Positions 1-9,376 are shown, counted from the stretch's first letter. The stretch is 64,000 nt of DNA from JAMZMI01 sp039970095 (GCA_039970095.1 JBDVMP010000053.1:1-64000); one strand, 5' to 3'. The notes: generated by a model from the letters alone, not told the origin. Translations and numbers: made by a program.

Positions 1-31
1 GGGGTCATCGGTTCGAATCCGATATGCTCCA
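1..31 (+). tRNA. tRNA 3' end, probably tRNA-Val (cut by window start)
   Basis: Only the 3' part is in the window. Positions 7-11 (ATCGG) pair with 19-23 (CCGAT) around the loop TTCGAAT at 12-18, a normal T-arm. Positions 24-30 (ATGCTCC) are the 3' acceptor strand and A31 is the discriminator base, so the missing 5' end should read GGAGCAT. No CCA is encoded in frame with the acceptor, as is usual in Bacteroidota. The anticodon lies outside the window. The acceptor and variable-loop sequence resemble valine tRNAs of this phylum from memory, so the tRNA call is firm and the Val identity is an inference. Confidence 0.75.
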
Positions 32-37
32 CATAGC

Positions 38-70
38 AAGGTCAAGGATGAAAGTTCTTGACCTTTTTTT
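38..70 (+). terminator. Rho-independent terminator of the tRNA
   Basis: AAGGTCAAG (38-46) and CTTGACCTT (57-65) form a perfect 9-bp stem with a 10-nt loop, followed directly by T66-T70. It lies 7 bases after the tRNA 3' end. Confidence 0.85.
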
Positions 71-80
71 GTTGCTGAAT

Positions 81-142
81 TTCGAACCGATAGAGGTTGG
101 CGCAGCGTAGGGGTCATCGGGCGGACGGCCAGGTTTCGAACC
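81..142. repeat. degenerate T-arm-like fragments behind the tRNA
   Basis: TTCGAACCGAT (81-91) is the exact reverse complement of the tRNA T-arm segment 7-17. GGGGTCATCGG (110-120) is an exact direct copy of 1-11. GGTTTCGAACC (132-142) is a palindromic T-loop-like string. No complete tRNA can be folded here. The segment may be a decayed tRNA copy or the residue of recombination at the tRNA 3' end. Nothing else is recognisable between the terminator and the next gene. Confidence 0.35.
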
Positions 143-228
143 AGAAAGGCTGTGAGTGGGGCTGTAAATTCTTTTGTGTGAAGCACACAGTCACTGTAAA
201 AAGGAATTTTTTGCCTTTGTCCTTCCCC

Positions 229-690
229 TTAGATCACCCTTCTAAACTTCTTTACATTTTTTTTGTAGTAGTCACTATTGAGGTTTGACTCTACCACGCC
301 ACGAGAGCTCGAAGCATGTATGAATTTGATATTATCGCCATCTACAGAGATGATGAGTCCACTGTGATACCATTTGTTTCGCTTCTCTTTGAACTTGAAG
401 TAAACGATATCTCCAGGCCTCACCGACCCCCAGCTTTTGCTATTCCCAATTTTCGATTGTTGCTCCGCTGTGCGCGGGAGCTTCACATCTATCTTCCTGT
501 AGCAGTTAAAGATCAGGCCAGAGCAGTCGATCCCTTTGCGAGATGAGCCGCCCCAGACATAGGGTGTTCCGATGTACGTTTTTGCCTCGGCTACTACCAG
601 GTCTATTCTTTTTTGTTTTTTTCTACTTTGTCCATTTACACCACTCAAAACGGACAGTGAGATGAGGAGTATTGTTATTATTCTATTCAA
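229..690 (-). CDS. NlpC/P60 family cell-wall peptidase
   Basis: A 153-residue secreted cysteine peptidase of the NlpC/P60 family, which cleaves peptide stems of peptidoglycan. Residues 1-20 form a signal peptide ending in VNGQ. The family triad is visible: Cys56 in the DCSG motif, His109 in WYHSG, and His125 in FIHAS. The domain fills the rest of the protein, and there is no separate SH3 or LysM anchor. The start is a TTG at 690. It is the only start that leaves a complete signal peptide, and an in-frame stop lies about 20 codons further upstream. The gene is divergent from asnB with a 51-bp gap. The family is clear; the cellular target is not. Confidence 0.88.
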   Translation of the reverse strand: MNRIITILLISLSVLSGVNGQSRKKQKRIDLVVAEAKTYIGTPYVWGGSSRKGIDCSGLIFNCYRKIDVKLPRTAEQQSKIGNSKSWGSVRPGDIVYFKFKEKRNKWYHSGLIISVDGDNIKFIHASSSRGVVESNLNSDYYKKNVKKFRRVI

Positions 691-741
691 TTTCCCAGAT
701 ATTCTGATCAGTTAATAATTACTCCATAAATTTAACGGAAT

Positions 742-2628
742 ATGTGTGGCATAACTGGAATTTTCGCTTTTAATCCTATAGGCAGGGTACATCTAATCCA
801 TCTGGAAGAAGCCACGCAAAGGCTGCAAAGCAGAGGCCCTGACGCCCATAATTCATGGTTCGATGACACTGTTGGTCTTGGTCATAGACGGTTGTCGATC
901 ATCGACACATCGGAGGAAGCAAATCAACCGATGGTAGACCCAACGGGACGTTATAGAATTGTGTTCAATGGAGAAATTTACAATTTCAGAGAACTGAAAA
1001 AGGAGCTCTCAGATGCGGGCGTAAATTTTTGTACTGAGTCTGATACCGAAGTGTTGCTTCAGGCCTATATCATCTGGGGTGAATCTTGTCTGGAAAAACT
1101 CAACGGGTTCTTTGCTTTCGCAATTTATGATGCGGGCGAGCAGTCGCTGTTTGTGGCTAGAGATCGCTTCGGAATTAAGCCCTTGTATTTCCTGCAAGAT
1201 GAAAACAAGGTGTTGTTTGCTTCGGAGATGAAATCGCTCCTGGCGTTTGGCGTGCCAAAGGAAATAGACAAAGAGTCGCTTCATCTTTACTTCGAGCTGA
1301 CTTACATACCTGCTCCTAAAACCATCTTTCAGGACGTGCAAAAGCTCCTGCCCGGTCAGTCTTTGACCATAAAAGAAGGGCAAGTGGAGCTCAAAAAGTA
1401 TTATGAAATACCGTACGGTTCTCCTTCCGAAACGGATTATTCTTCCGCAAAGAAGAAACTTCAGGATGTTCTTCGCTCGGCTGTTCACAAGCGGCTGATT
1501 TCTGATGTTCCGCTTGGGGCATTTCTAAGTGGCGGTATCGACTCATCTGTCATAGTAGCTCTGGCCAGTGAGCAGGTTTCAGGCCTCAAGACTTACAGCA
1601 TCGGGTTTAAAGACAATCAATATTTTGATGAAACACAATATGCACATCTTGTAGCCGACAAATACAAAACCGATCATCATACTTTCTCACTTTCGAATGA
1701 TGACCTCCTGGCGGAGGTGGATCAGGTTCTGGATTACATAGATGAGCCATTCGCAGATTCATCTGCCTTGCCGGTACATATTTTAAGTAGGAAAACCAGA
1801 GAGCACGTTACGGTGGCGCTTTCCGGCGATGGTGCTGATGAGATTTTTTCCGGATATAATAAGCACACCGCCTGGCTATTGAGTCATGAAAATAGCAATG
1901 CAAACAAGTTTATCCGTGCCATGTCCGGCGTTTGGAGCGTGTTGCCCAAGTCCAGATATACGGGGCTGACTGATACGGTGAGAAAGCTAAATAAGTTTGC
2001 CACGCTTCTCAAGCTGAGTGAAAGTGAGAAGTATTGGTTTCTGGCAAGTTTTGTTAGCAATCATAAAATTTCATGTTTACTCAAACCGGGTTGGCATTCG
2101 GACGGTGTTAAGATGGATGACCTGAAAAAACTTTTGGTGAGCCCAATTCAGTCCGGATCTATCAATGATATGCTGATCAATGACTCAAAGCTGGTGTTGG
2201 AGGGTGATATGCTGACCAAAGTAGATAGGATGTCGATGGCAAATGGACTGGAAGTAAGGGTTCCTTTCCTTGATCCGGAGGTTGTGAAGTTTGCTTTTAG
2301 TATTCCGGGCGAATTTAAGATTTCGGGAAAATACAGAAAGATAATTTTGAGAGAAGCATTTCGTGAGTACCTGCCAGAGGAGCTGTTTACCAGACCAAAG
2401 CACGGGTTTGAAGTGCCACTTTTGAGTTGGTTCAGAAAGGAACTAAAAGGAAAGCTGGATCACTTGGTGTTTGATCAGGTGCGGATCGAGGAACAGGGGA
2501 TTTTTGAATGGGCAGAAATAAAAAGGATCAAGCAAAAATTATATTCGCTTGATCCCGGAGATGTTCATATTCAAATCTGGTCATTGCTTGTTTTTCAGCG
2601 CTGGTATGACAGGTACTTCACATCTTAG
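742..2628 (+). CDS. asnB: asparagine synthase (glutamine-hydrolysing)
   Basis: A 628-residue class B asparagine synthetase, which makes Asn from Asp, Gln and ATP. The start is fixed because the nucleophile Cys2 must follow the initiator Met (MCGITGIF). The N-terminal glutamine amidotransferase domain spans about 1-200, with RGPDA near 31 and FNGEIYNF near 75. The synthetase domain carries the PP-loop SGGIDSS near residue 264 and SGDGADE near 363. The length and the conserved C-terminal RPKHGFEVP match the longer homologues often found in exopolysaccharide and capsule clusters. It could therefore amidate a sugar acid or peptide instead of making free Asn. The nearby manC and methyltransferase are compatible with that, but no complete polysaccharide cluster is present. 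Confidence 0.93.
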   Translation: MCGITGIFAFNPIGRVHLIHLEEATQRLQSRGPDAHNSWFDDTVGLGHRRLSIIDTSEEANQPMVDPTGRYRIVFNGEIYNFRELKKELSDAGVNFCTESDTEVLLQAYIIWGESCLEKLNGFFAFAIYDAGEQSLFVARDRFGIKPLYFLQDENKVLFASEMKSLLAFGVPKEIDKESLHLYFELTYIPAPKTIFQDVQKLLPGQSLTIKEGQVELKKYYEIPYGSPSETDYSSAKKKLQDVLRSAVHKRLISDVPLGAFLSGGIDSSVIVALASEQVSGLKTYSIGFKDNQYFDETQYAHLVADKYKTDHHTFSLSNDDLLAEVDQVLDYIDEPFADSSALPVHILSRKTREHVTVALSGDGADEIFSGYNKHTAWLLSHENSNANKFIRAMSGVWSVLPKSRYTGLTDTVRKLNKFATLLKLSESEKYWFLASFVSNHKISCLLKPGWHSDGVKMDDLKKLLVSPIQSGSINDMLINDSKLVLEGDMLTKVDRMSMANGLEVRVPFLDPEVVKFAFSIPGEFKISGKYRKIILREAFREYLPEELFTRPKHGFEVPLLSWFRKELKGKLDHLVFDQVRIEEQGIFEWAEIKRIKQKLYSLDPGDVHIQIWSLLVFQRWYDRYFTS

Positions 2629-2650
2629 CGCCTCAAACTAGATTCGGGTT

Positions 2651-3091
2651 TTAACCTAACCATGAATTGAACATCCAAATGTGTTTTTGTTGTTGGTTGA
2701 TCAATGCAATCATCATGTCCTCGGTCTCGCTATCACCAGCTTCGGCCGCCATTTCTTTCACCACATTTTCTTGCTTTACTATCTCTCCAAGCGTTGATAC
2801 TATTGCTTGTACACACGATACGTCTTCAGAAACATCTTTGTATACCGTCAGTTTTGACGTTTTCAGATAATCTTCGAAGGTGTGTAGGGGAGCTCCTCCG
2901 ATTGCCAACATTCTTTCTGCTATCTCATCGATTGCGGTAAGAGCTTCAGTGTATAGCTCTTCAAATTTCACATGAAGTTCGAAGAACTTTTTACCCTTAA
3001 TGTTCCAGTGGAATCCTCGGGCATTTTGGTAGTAAATATGAAAATCGCTCAGTAGTTGATTGAGCTCAGTATTCAATTTTTCGTTAGCCAT
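2651..3091 (-). CDS. dps: Dps family ferritin-like DNA-protection protein
   Basis: A 146-residue four-helix protein of the Dps/miniferritin family. The dinuclear iron site motif is intact: HWNIKG near residue 29, followed by FFELHVKFEELY and AIDEIAERMLAIGG with the conserved Asp and Glu. Dps dodecamers oxidise ferrous iron with peroxide and protect DNA in stress and stationary phase. The N-terminus is short, so there is no obvious Lys-rich DNA-binding tail and the protein may act mainly as an iron and peroxide sink. It is convergent with asnB, with 22 bp between the stops. I see no clear PerR or OxyR site upstream. Confidence 0.9.
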   Translation of the reverse strand: MANEKLNTELNQLLSDFHIYYQNARGFHWNIKGKKFFELHVKFEELYTEALTAIDEIAERMLAIGGAPLHTFEDYLKTSKLTVYKDVSEDVSCVQAIVSTLGEIVKQENVVKEMAAEAGDSETEDMMIALINQQQKHIWMFNSWLG

Positions 3092-3153
3092 TTTTATTTC
3101 GATTTTTTACTGTTAATAACTTCTTTATTTAACTCCGAAAATGGCCAATTTGT

Positions 3154-3924
3154 TTACTTTTTTACAATTAAAAACAAGTCTAAATTTTCCTCATTTTGCT
3201 CCCTCAAAAAATAGTCATCCTGATTGATTGAAAGTACCAGTTCATTGTCTTGATCCTGCAGAGAATTGCGGTTTCTTCTATTGAGAAAATCGTAAGGAAT
3301 GCGGAGTAATGCAGCCGGTAATCTATACTGAAGGTTCAGAAAATCATACTTCATGATTTTGTTGACCGACGCACGATTTTCCTCGTGGTATTGCATCACT
3401 TTTTCACTTCCGGCTATTCCCTTCATATCCACCGAATCAAAGTATTTGGAAGCCAGTGCTTTTAGTTCGTCTGCCGTGTATTCACGCTGATGCCACGGGT
3501 TTCGCGAAAGCGTCATTTTTATATTGGGCGTTGAGATGAGCGCAGTGCCTCCAGGTTTTAGGATACGTTGTATTTCCTTCAGATATAGTTCATCGTTTTT
3601 GATGTGCTCTATTACCTGAAATGTGACAATCGTATCGAACGAATTGTCGGCAATATTCATTGGAGGAAAAACACTGCTTTCGAAATTATACTCAGGATGT
3701 TTGGCTTTCAAACCGCCGATGATTTCAGCAATTTTATCCAAACCGAGATAGCTTTTTGCTTTAGGAGCCAAAAGTTCCACGCCCCTTCCTTCTCCACAGC
3801 CCAGTTCTAATAAATCGCCGGAAATGTAAGGCACAGCTACATGGTAAGCTTTTAACAAACGTTGATGTATGGGATTGTCAGACGGAATCTGATCAGATGC
3901 TATCTCCGTAGTATATACACTCAT
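3154..3924 (-). CDS. class I SAM-dependent methyltransferase
   Basis: A 256-residue soluble protein with a Rossmann methyltransferase core. Motif I is LELGCGEG near residue 40, followed by an acidic LGLD strand end and a motif similar to Methyltransf_11 (FDTIVTFQVIEHI). The post-core segment ILKPGGTALISTPN is typical of UbiE/Coq5-like and glycan methyltransferases. The substrate cannot be read from sequence. The C-terminal 80 residues are poorly conserved and probably form the substrate lid. It is divergent from the GWxTD gene with a 29-bp gap. Confidence 0.85.
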   Translation of the reverse strand: MSVYTTEIASDQIPSDNPIHQRLLKAYHVAVPYISGDLLELGCGEGRGVELLAPKAKSYLGLDKIAEIIGGLKAKHPEYNFESSVFPPMNIADNSFDTIVTFQVIEHIKNDELYLKEIQRILKPGGTALISTPNIKMTLSRNPWHQREYTADELKALASKYFDSVDMKGIAGSEKVMQYHEENRASVNKIMKYDFLNLQYRLPAALLRIPYDFLNRRNRNSLQDQDNELVLSINQDDYFLREQNEENLDLFLIVKK

Positions 3925-3953
3925 GCTTATTTTTTCAGCAAAGAAACCAAATA

Positions 3954-5129
3954 ATGGTTAACTTTTTCACTCAAATGAAGGCATACAAAAAACTCAAATT
4001 TTTCATACTCCTCGTATTGTTGGCACTACAATCTTTAGCTCTGGATCTTACTCAGGTCAATATGGCTTATGTTTACGACATCAATGCACCGATTCGGATG
4101 ACCTATCGTCTGGTTGAGGAGGGCGATAAACTAGCACTCTTTTATGAGGTGAAGGTCGATTCAGCATCTGGATGGGCTACTTACTTTTTAGCCCAAAAAA
4201 GCTATCAGACTGAAGTGCACGATACGCTTGCAAACTTCTCCATAGACACACTCAGAGTGGAAAACCGAAGAACTACCGTGAAGATGGTGTTCGAAAAAAG
4301 CAGCAATGAGGATTTGCTTATCGTGAGTTTTTATGACCCGACGAGTGAGTATAGTTATGTATATGACGTGAACATAAACACCTCAAAGGATATTCCCGAT
4401 TTTTATCCAATCGATCGGGACGGTTTGCCGATTCTTGATCCATATGTGAGGGCTGAAGACATGAATTTCCGGGAGTCTGATGGCTCACTTCATGTTTACC
4501 AATATTCTCAACCGATCAAAGGCTCAGACCCACCAATGGGTCAAATGGGGCCATTGGCACCTACTCTTGATATAGATAGTTCTTTTATGTTCCTTGGCTC
4601 TTTGCCGGATATAGAGGCTGACAATTTCTATTTGATTCAGCGCGACTCTCTATCGCAGGCTGGTATTACGCTTTTGAAAGTGCCATATTACTACCCAGAA
4701 ACAAAAAGGCTTGAGGAGCTCATAGGCCCGCTTCAATACATCACTACAGAGAGTGAGAATAAGTCGCTCAATTCTGGTATTGATACCAAAGCAGTTTTCG
4801 AACGGTTTTGGATCAATACGTACGGCACGAAGTATCGGGCCAAAGTGGCGATCAAGTCTTTTTATTCAAAAGTGGAGGAAAGCAATATGCTTTTCACGGA
4901 TTATCGGAGGGGTTGGAAAACAGATCGGGGCATGCTCTATATCGTATATGGGAAGCCCGATGAGGTAATAAGAAGGAAGAGTAGCGAAGTGTGGAAATAT
5001 ATAGATGGCCCTGAGTTTGAATTCATTAGGATTTCAACTCTCTTTGCACCTTCATTTTATTCCCTGAGACGAAGCATGGATTACGAAAATATGTGGTACG
5101 AGCAAGTGGGGGGAATCAGAAAAGGATAA
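3954..5129 (+). CDS. GWxTD domain-containing secreted protein
   Basis: A 391-residue exported protein with an N-terminal hydrophobic segment (residues 8-30). The GWxTD motif that names the family appears as GWKTDRG near residue 321, followed by LYIVYGKPDEV. The family is widespread in Bacteroidota and some other phyla, and its biochemical role is unknown. I chose the first ATG; the ATG at 3975 would give a more typical signal peptide beginning MKAYKK. The stop lies 2 bases before the ATG of rlmB, so the two are probably co-translated. No membrane anchor or lipobox is visible. Confidence 0.8.
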   Translation: MVNFFTQMKAYKKLKFFILLVLLALQSLALDLTQVNMAYVYDINAPIRMTYRLVEEGDKLALFYEVKVDSASGWATYFLAQKSYQTEVHDTLANFSIDTLRVENRRTTVKMVFEKSSNEDLLIVSFYDPTSEYSYVYDVNINTSKDIPDFYPIDRDGLPILDPYVRAEDMNFRESDGSLHVYQYSQPIKGSDPPMGQMGPLAPTLDIDSSFMFLGSLPDIEADNFYLIQRDSLSQAGITLLKVPYYYPETKRLEELIGPLQYITTESENKSLNSGIDTKAVFERFWINTYGTKYRAKVAIKSFYSKVEESNMLFTDYRRGWKTDRGMLYIVYGKPDEVIRRKSSEVWKYIDGPEFEFIRISTLFAPSFYSLRRSMDYENMWYEQVGGIRKG

Positions 5130-5131
5130 TC

Positions 5132-5872
5132 ATGGCAAGACAATTAGAGAATTTTATTTTCGGTATCCGGGCAGTAATCGAGACTATTGAATCGGGGAAG
5201 GATCTGGAAAAGATTTTTCTACAAAAAGGTTTGAAGGGAGACCTGGTGAAGCAACTGCAGGCGCTGGCACATCAATATACCATACCTGTCTCGCATGTGC
5301 CACTGGAGAAGATTAACAAGTTTACCCGGAAAAATCATCAGGGCGTAGTGGCTTTTGTGTCTCCGGTACAATACCACACTTTGGAGCAGGTTATTCCGGC
5401 CATTTATGAGGCAGGGCGAACCCCTTTGATTTTGGCATTGGATAGAATCACCGATGTTAGGAATTTTGGAGCTATTGCGCGTTCTGCAGAATGCATGGGT
5501 GCCGATGCGATCGTGATACCTACTCGAAACGGAGCTCAGATCAATGCTGATGCAGTGAAAACTTCAGCAGGAGCATTGAATTTCATCCCAGTTTGCCGAG
5601 AGCGAAACCTTATCGATGCTGTTAAGCTCATGAAAGATTCCGGATTGAATATAGTATCGTGCTCAGAAAAGGGCAATATGCCACTTCAAAAAACCGACCT
5701 GGTACTGCCTGCAGTGATCATTATGGGAAATGAAGAAGATGGTGTTTCCGAAGAGCTTCTCGAACTTAGCGACGAGGTTGCCAAAATTCCTATGACAGGA
5801 AAAATTGCCTCGCTTAACGTTTCTGCAGCTGCAGGAATGATACTTTATGAAGCTTCTTGCCAGCGATCTTAA
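5132..5872 (+). CDS. rlmB: 23S rRNA (guanosine-2'-O)-methyltransferase RlmB
   Basis: A 246-residue SpoU/TrmH-family (SPOUT) methyltransferase that modifies G2251 (E. coli numbering) in the peptidyl-transferase P loop. An N-terminal substrate-binding domain (about 1-75) precedes the knotted SPOUT domain. All three SpoU motifs are present: NFGAIARSAE near 110, IIMGNEEDGVSEE near 200 and IPMTGKIASLNVSAAAG near 220. The start at ATG 5132 gives the canonical MARQLENFIFGIRAV N-terminus. A longer GTG start at 5093 would overlap the GWxTD gene and is less likely. The 3' end overlaps the convergent manC gene by 4 bp. Confidence 0.93.
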   Translation: MARQLENFIFGIRAVIETIESGKDLEKIFLQKGLKGDLVKQLQALAHQYTIPVSHVPLEKINKFTRKNHQGVVAFVSPVQYHTLEQVIPAIYEAGRTPLILALDRITDVRNFGAIARSAECMGADAIVIPTRNGAQINADAVKTSAGALNFIPVCRERNLIDAVKLMKDSGLNIVSCSEKGNMPLQKTDLVLPAVIIMGNEEDGVSEELLELSDEVAKIPMTGKIASLNVSAAAGMILYEASCQRS

Positions 5873-6942
5873 ATCAGCTTTTCTCCTTTTTCAAGCTTTA
5901 CGTCATTTACAAAGTCTCTAAAAACCCCTGAGTCATCCTTCTTACAGACCAGGAGTACATCTTCAAAGTCGGCAACCAGATAACCTTCCATCTTGTGTAG
6001 CACAACCAATCGATCATTTTTGCTGATCACATAATTGTTCTTGCTGTCGTAAAGCATCGCATCTGCCTCTACCACATTTTGATTGTCATCTTTTTCTTTA
6101 ATTTCATGTAGGGCATTCCAGGACCCTAGATCTGACCAACCGAAATCGCCGAGCACTACTTTTACATTTGGTGATTTCTCCATGATGGCATAGTCTATTG
6201 AAATGCTCTTGGAGTGGGAGTATGCTTTCTTTATGAAACTCTTTTCTTCCGGCTTAAAGAAGTAGGCTTGTCCTTCACTAAAAGTGTCGGCAAGTTCCGG
6301 CTGATATTTTTCCATAGCTGAGAGAATAGACTTCACCGACCATACGAAAATGCCTGCGTTCCAAACAAAGTCTCCGCTTTGAATAAACTTTTCAGCCAAG
6401 TCTATGTCTGGTTTTTCCGTAAAGGTTTTAACTGGATTTAGCTTGCTCCCAGATTCATCATCGTATTGGATATATCCGTACCCGGTTTCAGGTCTATTTG
6501 GTTTTATGCCGATGGTCACCAGATTGTTATCATCGCACCCATCTATCGCAGTTTGGATTACTTCCAGAAAAGCTGCTTCCTTGAATATGACATGATCAGA
6601 TGGAAGCACCACCATCACCCCATTAGGATCTTTTTCTCGGATTTTATAAGCAGCATAAGCTATACATGGAGCAGTGTTTCGCTTGGCAGGCTCCAGAAGA
6701 ATGTTTTCATTTGGAATTTCCGGTAGCTGCTCTGCCAGCAGGTCGCCATAAATTTCATTGGAAACCACCCATACGTTTTCGTCTGGCACAAATCCTTTAA
6801 ATCGGTCATAGGTCATTTGTAAAAATGATCGGCCGGTTCCCAGCGCATCGATAAATTGTTTTGGTTTATTGTTTCTGCTATAAGGCCAAAATCTAGTGCC
6901 GGTACCACCAGCCATTATTACGATGTGAATATTGTTACTCAT
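5869..6942 (-). CDS. manC: mannose-1-phosphate guanylyltransferase
   Basis: A 357-residue nucleotidyltransferase that makes GDP-mannose from mannose-1-phosphate and GTP for polysaccharide or lipid-linked glycans. The pyrophosphorylase signature MAGGTGTRFWPYSR is at residues 10-23, with KPKQF just after. LPSDHV near 115, FTEKPD near 177 and WNAGIFVW near 195 complete the family motifs. It is the short monofunctional form, without the C-terminal phosphomannose isomerase domain of the bifunctional enzymes. A TAnnTTTG element lies about 50 bp upstream on the same strand. Confidence 0.92.
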   Translation of the reverse strand: MSNNIHIVIMAGGTGTRFWPYSRNNKPKQFIDALGTGRSFLQMTYDRFKGFVPDENVWVVSNEIYGDLLAEQLPEIPNENILLEPAKRNTAPCIAYAAYKIREKDPNGVMVVLPSDHVIFKEAAFLEVIQTAIDGCDDNNLVTIGIKPNRPETGYGYIQYDDESGSKLNPVKTFTEKPDIDLAEKFIQSGDFVWNAGIFVWSVKSILSAMEKYQPELADTFSEGQAYFFKPEEKSFIKKAYSHSKSISIDYAIMEKSPNVKVVLGDFGWSDLGSWNALHEIKEKDDNQNVVEADAMLYDSKNNYVISKNDRLVVLHKMEGYLVADFEDVLLVCKKDDSGVFRDFVNDVKLEKGEKLI

Positions 6943-6990
6943 ATGAGATAAGCTTTGTATCTTTAATTATAGTGGTTCGAAATTAGTCCG

Positions 6991-6998
6991 CAAATATA
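6991..6998 (-). promoter_or_regulatory. -7 promoter element upstream of manC
   Basis: On the minus strand this reads TATATTTG, matching the Bacteroidota -7 consensus TAnnTTTG. It sits 49 bp before the manC start. No TTTG -33 box occurs at the usual spacing, so this is only a half match. Confidence 0.35.
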
Positions 6999-7119
6999 TG
7001 AGAATCCTAACTTCTGCTTTTAGGAGGTTATTTTATGGATTACGAGCCATTTAATTTCTCGTTATCTAATTATTAACATCGATTTTTATTAATTTCAGTA
7101 ATAGACCCAATCAGAATTG

Positions 7120-9300
7120 ATGGATACTACAGTAATCAACGAGTTGAAAGAAACGCTCAAAAAAGTTTTTGGTTATGATAGCTTCAGAGGAACGCAGAAA
7201 GCTATAATCGAGAATGTAATGGAGGGCAAAAATACCTTCGTCATTATGCCGACGGGGGCGGGTAAATCACTTTGTTATCAGCTCCCCGCAATCATAAAGG
7301 AAGGTACAGCCATAGTCATATCTCCACTTATCGCCTTGATGAAAAATCAGGTGGATCAAATGAATGCCGTGGGTATCAACGCCCGGTTCCTTAATTCTAC
7401 GCTCAATAAGACGGAAATCAATAGAGTAAAAAAGGAAACCTTGTCTGGAGATGTGAAGTTGCTCTATGTTGCGCCAGAGTCACTTACTAAGCCTGACAAT
7501 ATAGCATTTCTAAAAGCGTCAAACATTTCATTTACGGCTGTGGATGAGGCGCACTGTATCTCTGAGTGGGGTCATGATTTCAGACCCGAATACCGAAAAA
7601 TCAAATCCATTATCGCGGAACTCGGTGATATTCCAATAGTGGCACTGACAGCTACAGCTACGCCCAAGGTACAGGCAGATATCCAAAAGAACCTCAATAT
7701 GGAAGATGCATCCGTCTTCCAGTCTTCTTTTAATAGGACTAACCTTGTTTATGAGGTTAAACCCAAAAAACAAGCTAAAAAACAACTCATCCGTATTGTT
7801 AAAGAACATAAAGGAGAGTCTGGTATTGTGTATTGCCTGAGTCGAAAAAAAGTAGAAGAAATTGCTGGTTTTCTGAAGGTGAATGGAGTGAAAGTGGCAC
7901 CCTATCATGCTGGAATGGAAGCCAAAGAAAGGATGGGTAATCAGGATGCTTTTCTCAATGAAGATGTAGATGTGATTGTAGCTACCATCGCTTTTGGGAT
8001 GGGAATAGACAAGCCCGACGTGCGGTTTGTGATTCATTATGATGCGCCCAAATCCATTGAAGGCTACTATCAGGAAACCGGACGTGCTGGTAGAGACGGA
8101 TTGATGGGCAAGTGCATCATGTTTTACAGCTACAACGATATCCTAAAGTTGGAGAAGTTTAGCAAAGACAAGGCAGTAGCCGAGCGGGAAAACGCGAAGA
8201 TGCTGTTGGAAGAAATGGCCATGTATGCTGAATCTGCCGTTTGCAGAAGAAAGCAACTGCTACATTATTTTGGTGAGGAGTATAAGTCAGATAACTGTGA
8301 GGCTTGTGATAACTGTATGCATGAGCGCCCTACATTTGAAGGAACGGAAGACATCAAAAAGGTGATAAAGGCAGTCATTGCAACCAAAGAAAGATTTAAC
8401 CTCAATCACATATCAGAAGTCCTTCGTGGCATAAAGTCCCCTCATGTGGAGAGTTACTCTCACGATAAATTGGATGTCTTCTCAACAGGTAGCGATCAGG
8501 ACGATCATCATTGGAAGTCGGTCATTCGTCAGACACTCCTCAATGAGTTTTTGATGAAGGACATTGAGCACCCTGGTGTTTTTATGGTTTCAGAAAAAGG
8601 ACAAAAGTTCCTCACCGATCCATATAAGGTTATGCTAATCAAGGATCATGAGTATGAAACCGAAGGAGAAGAAGAAGAAATAGAGAAAGAAGTGGTCAAT
8701 ACCACGGCCTACGACAAGGTGTTGTTTGACATGATCAAGCAACTCAGGAAAAAAGTTGCACATCAGAAAGACATCCCTCCTTATGTGATATTTCAAGACC
8801 CCTCCATAGAAGAAATGGCTACCATGTACCCAACGACCATTGATGATCTCATCAAGATCGTGGGTGTAGGCGAGAGCAAGGCTAGAAAATTTGGAAAGCC
8901 GTTTTTGGAGTTGATTGAAAAATATGTTGAGGACAATGATATCATCACAGCGTCAGATGTGCTTGTAAAATCGGCCGGACTCAAATCAAAAAACAAGATT
9001 TTTATCATACAGCAAATAGATAAGCAAATAGATCTGGATGACATTGCGGATGCCAAAAACATGAAATACGATGACCTGATCACGGAGATAGAGCACATAT
9101 GCTATGGCGGCACCAAGCTCAACCTGGATTACTATATCGATCATGTGTTGGATGATGACAGACAGGATGACTTATATGACTATTTTCTAAGTGCAGAAAC
9201 GGATGATATCAAAGTGGCCATGGATGAACTTGGAGAGTTTTACTCGGAGGATGAAGTGAGACTCATGCGGATTAAGTTTATGTCAGAGTACGCACATTAA
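7120..9300 (+). CDS. recQ: ATP-dependent DNA helicase RecQ
   Basis: A 726-residue 3'-5' SF2 helicase for recombinational repair and stalled forks. Motif I is MPTGAGKSLCYQLP near residue 46, motif II is VDEAHCISEWGHDFRPEYR near 140, and motif VI is QETGRAGRDG near 325. A zinc-binding RQC segment shows CEACDNC near residue 400. An HRDC-like segment follows (about 530-610, IVGVGESKARKFG), then a roughly 100-residue C-terminal tail. The tail is longer than in E. coli RecQ and resembles the HTH_40-type end found in Bacteroidota. I chose ATG 7120 over the TTG one codon earlier. Confidence 0.95.
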   Translation: MDTTVINELKETLKKVFGYDSFRGTQKAIIENVMEGKNTFVIMPTGAGKSLCYQLPAIIKEGTAIVISPLIALMKNQVDQMNAVGINARFLNSTLNKTEINRVKKETLSGDVKLLYVAPESLTKPDNIAFLKASNISFTAVDEAHCISEWGHDFRPEYRKIKSIIAELGDIPIVALTATATPKVQADIQKNLNMEDASVFQSSFNRTNLVYEVKPKKQAKKQLIRIVKEHKGESGIVYCLSRKKVEEIAGFLKVNGVKVAPYHAGMEAKERMGNQDAFLNEDVDVIVATIAFGMGIDKPDVRFVIHYDAPKSIEGYYQETGRAGRDGLMGKCIMFYSYNDILKLEKFSKDKAVAERENAKMLLEEMAMYAESAVCRRKQLLHYFGEEYKSDNCEACDNCMHERPTFEGTEDIKKVIKAVIATKERFNLNHISEVLRGIKSPHVESYSHDKLDVFSTGSDQDDHHWKSVIRQTLLNEFLMKDIEHPGVFMVSEKGQKFLTDPYKVMLIKDHEYETEGEEEEIEKEVVNTTAYDKVLFDMIKQLRKKVAHQKDIPPYVIFQDPSIEEMATMYPTTIDDLIKIVGVGESKARKFGKPFLELIEKYVEDNDIITASDVLVKSAGLKSKNKIFIIQQIDKQIDLDDIADAKNMKYDDLITEIEHICYGGTKLNLDYYIDHVLDDDRQDDLYDYFLSAETDDIKVAMDELGEFYSEDEVRLMRIKFMSEYAH

Positions 9301-9330
9301 ACCCCATCTTTCGTGGTATTATATATTTAG

Positions 9331-9356
9331 ACCGCCTATTTTTGGGCGGTTTTTTT
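9331..9356 (+). terminator. Rho-independent terminator of recQ
   Basis: ACCGCC (9331-9336) pairs with GGCGGT (9345-9350) around an 8-nt loop, followed by a run of seven T. It separates recQ from purD. Confidence 0.85.
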
Positions 9357-9376
9357 ATGCTTAAAGAGATTTTCCA

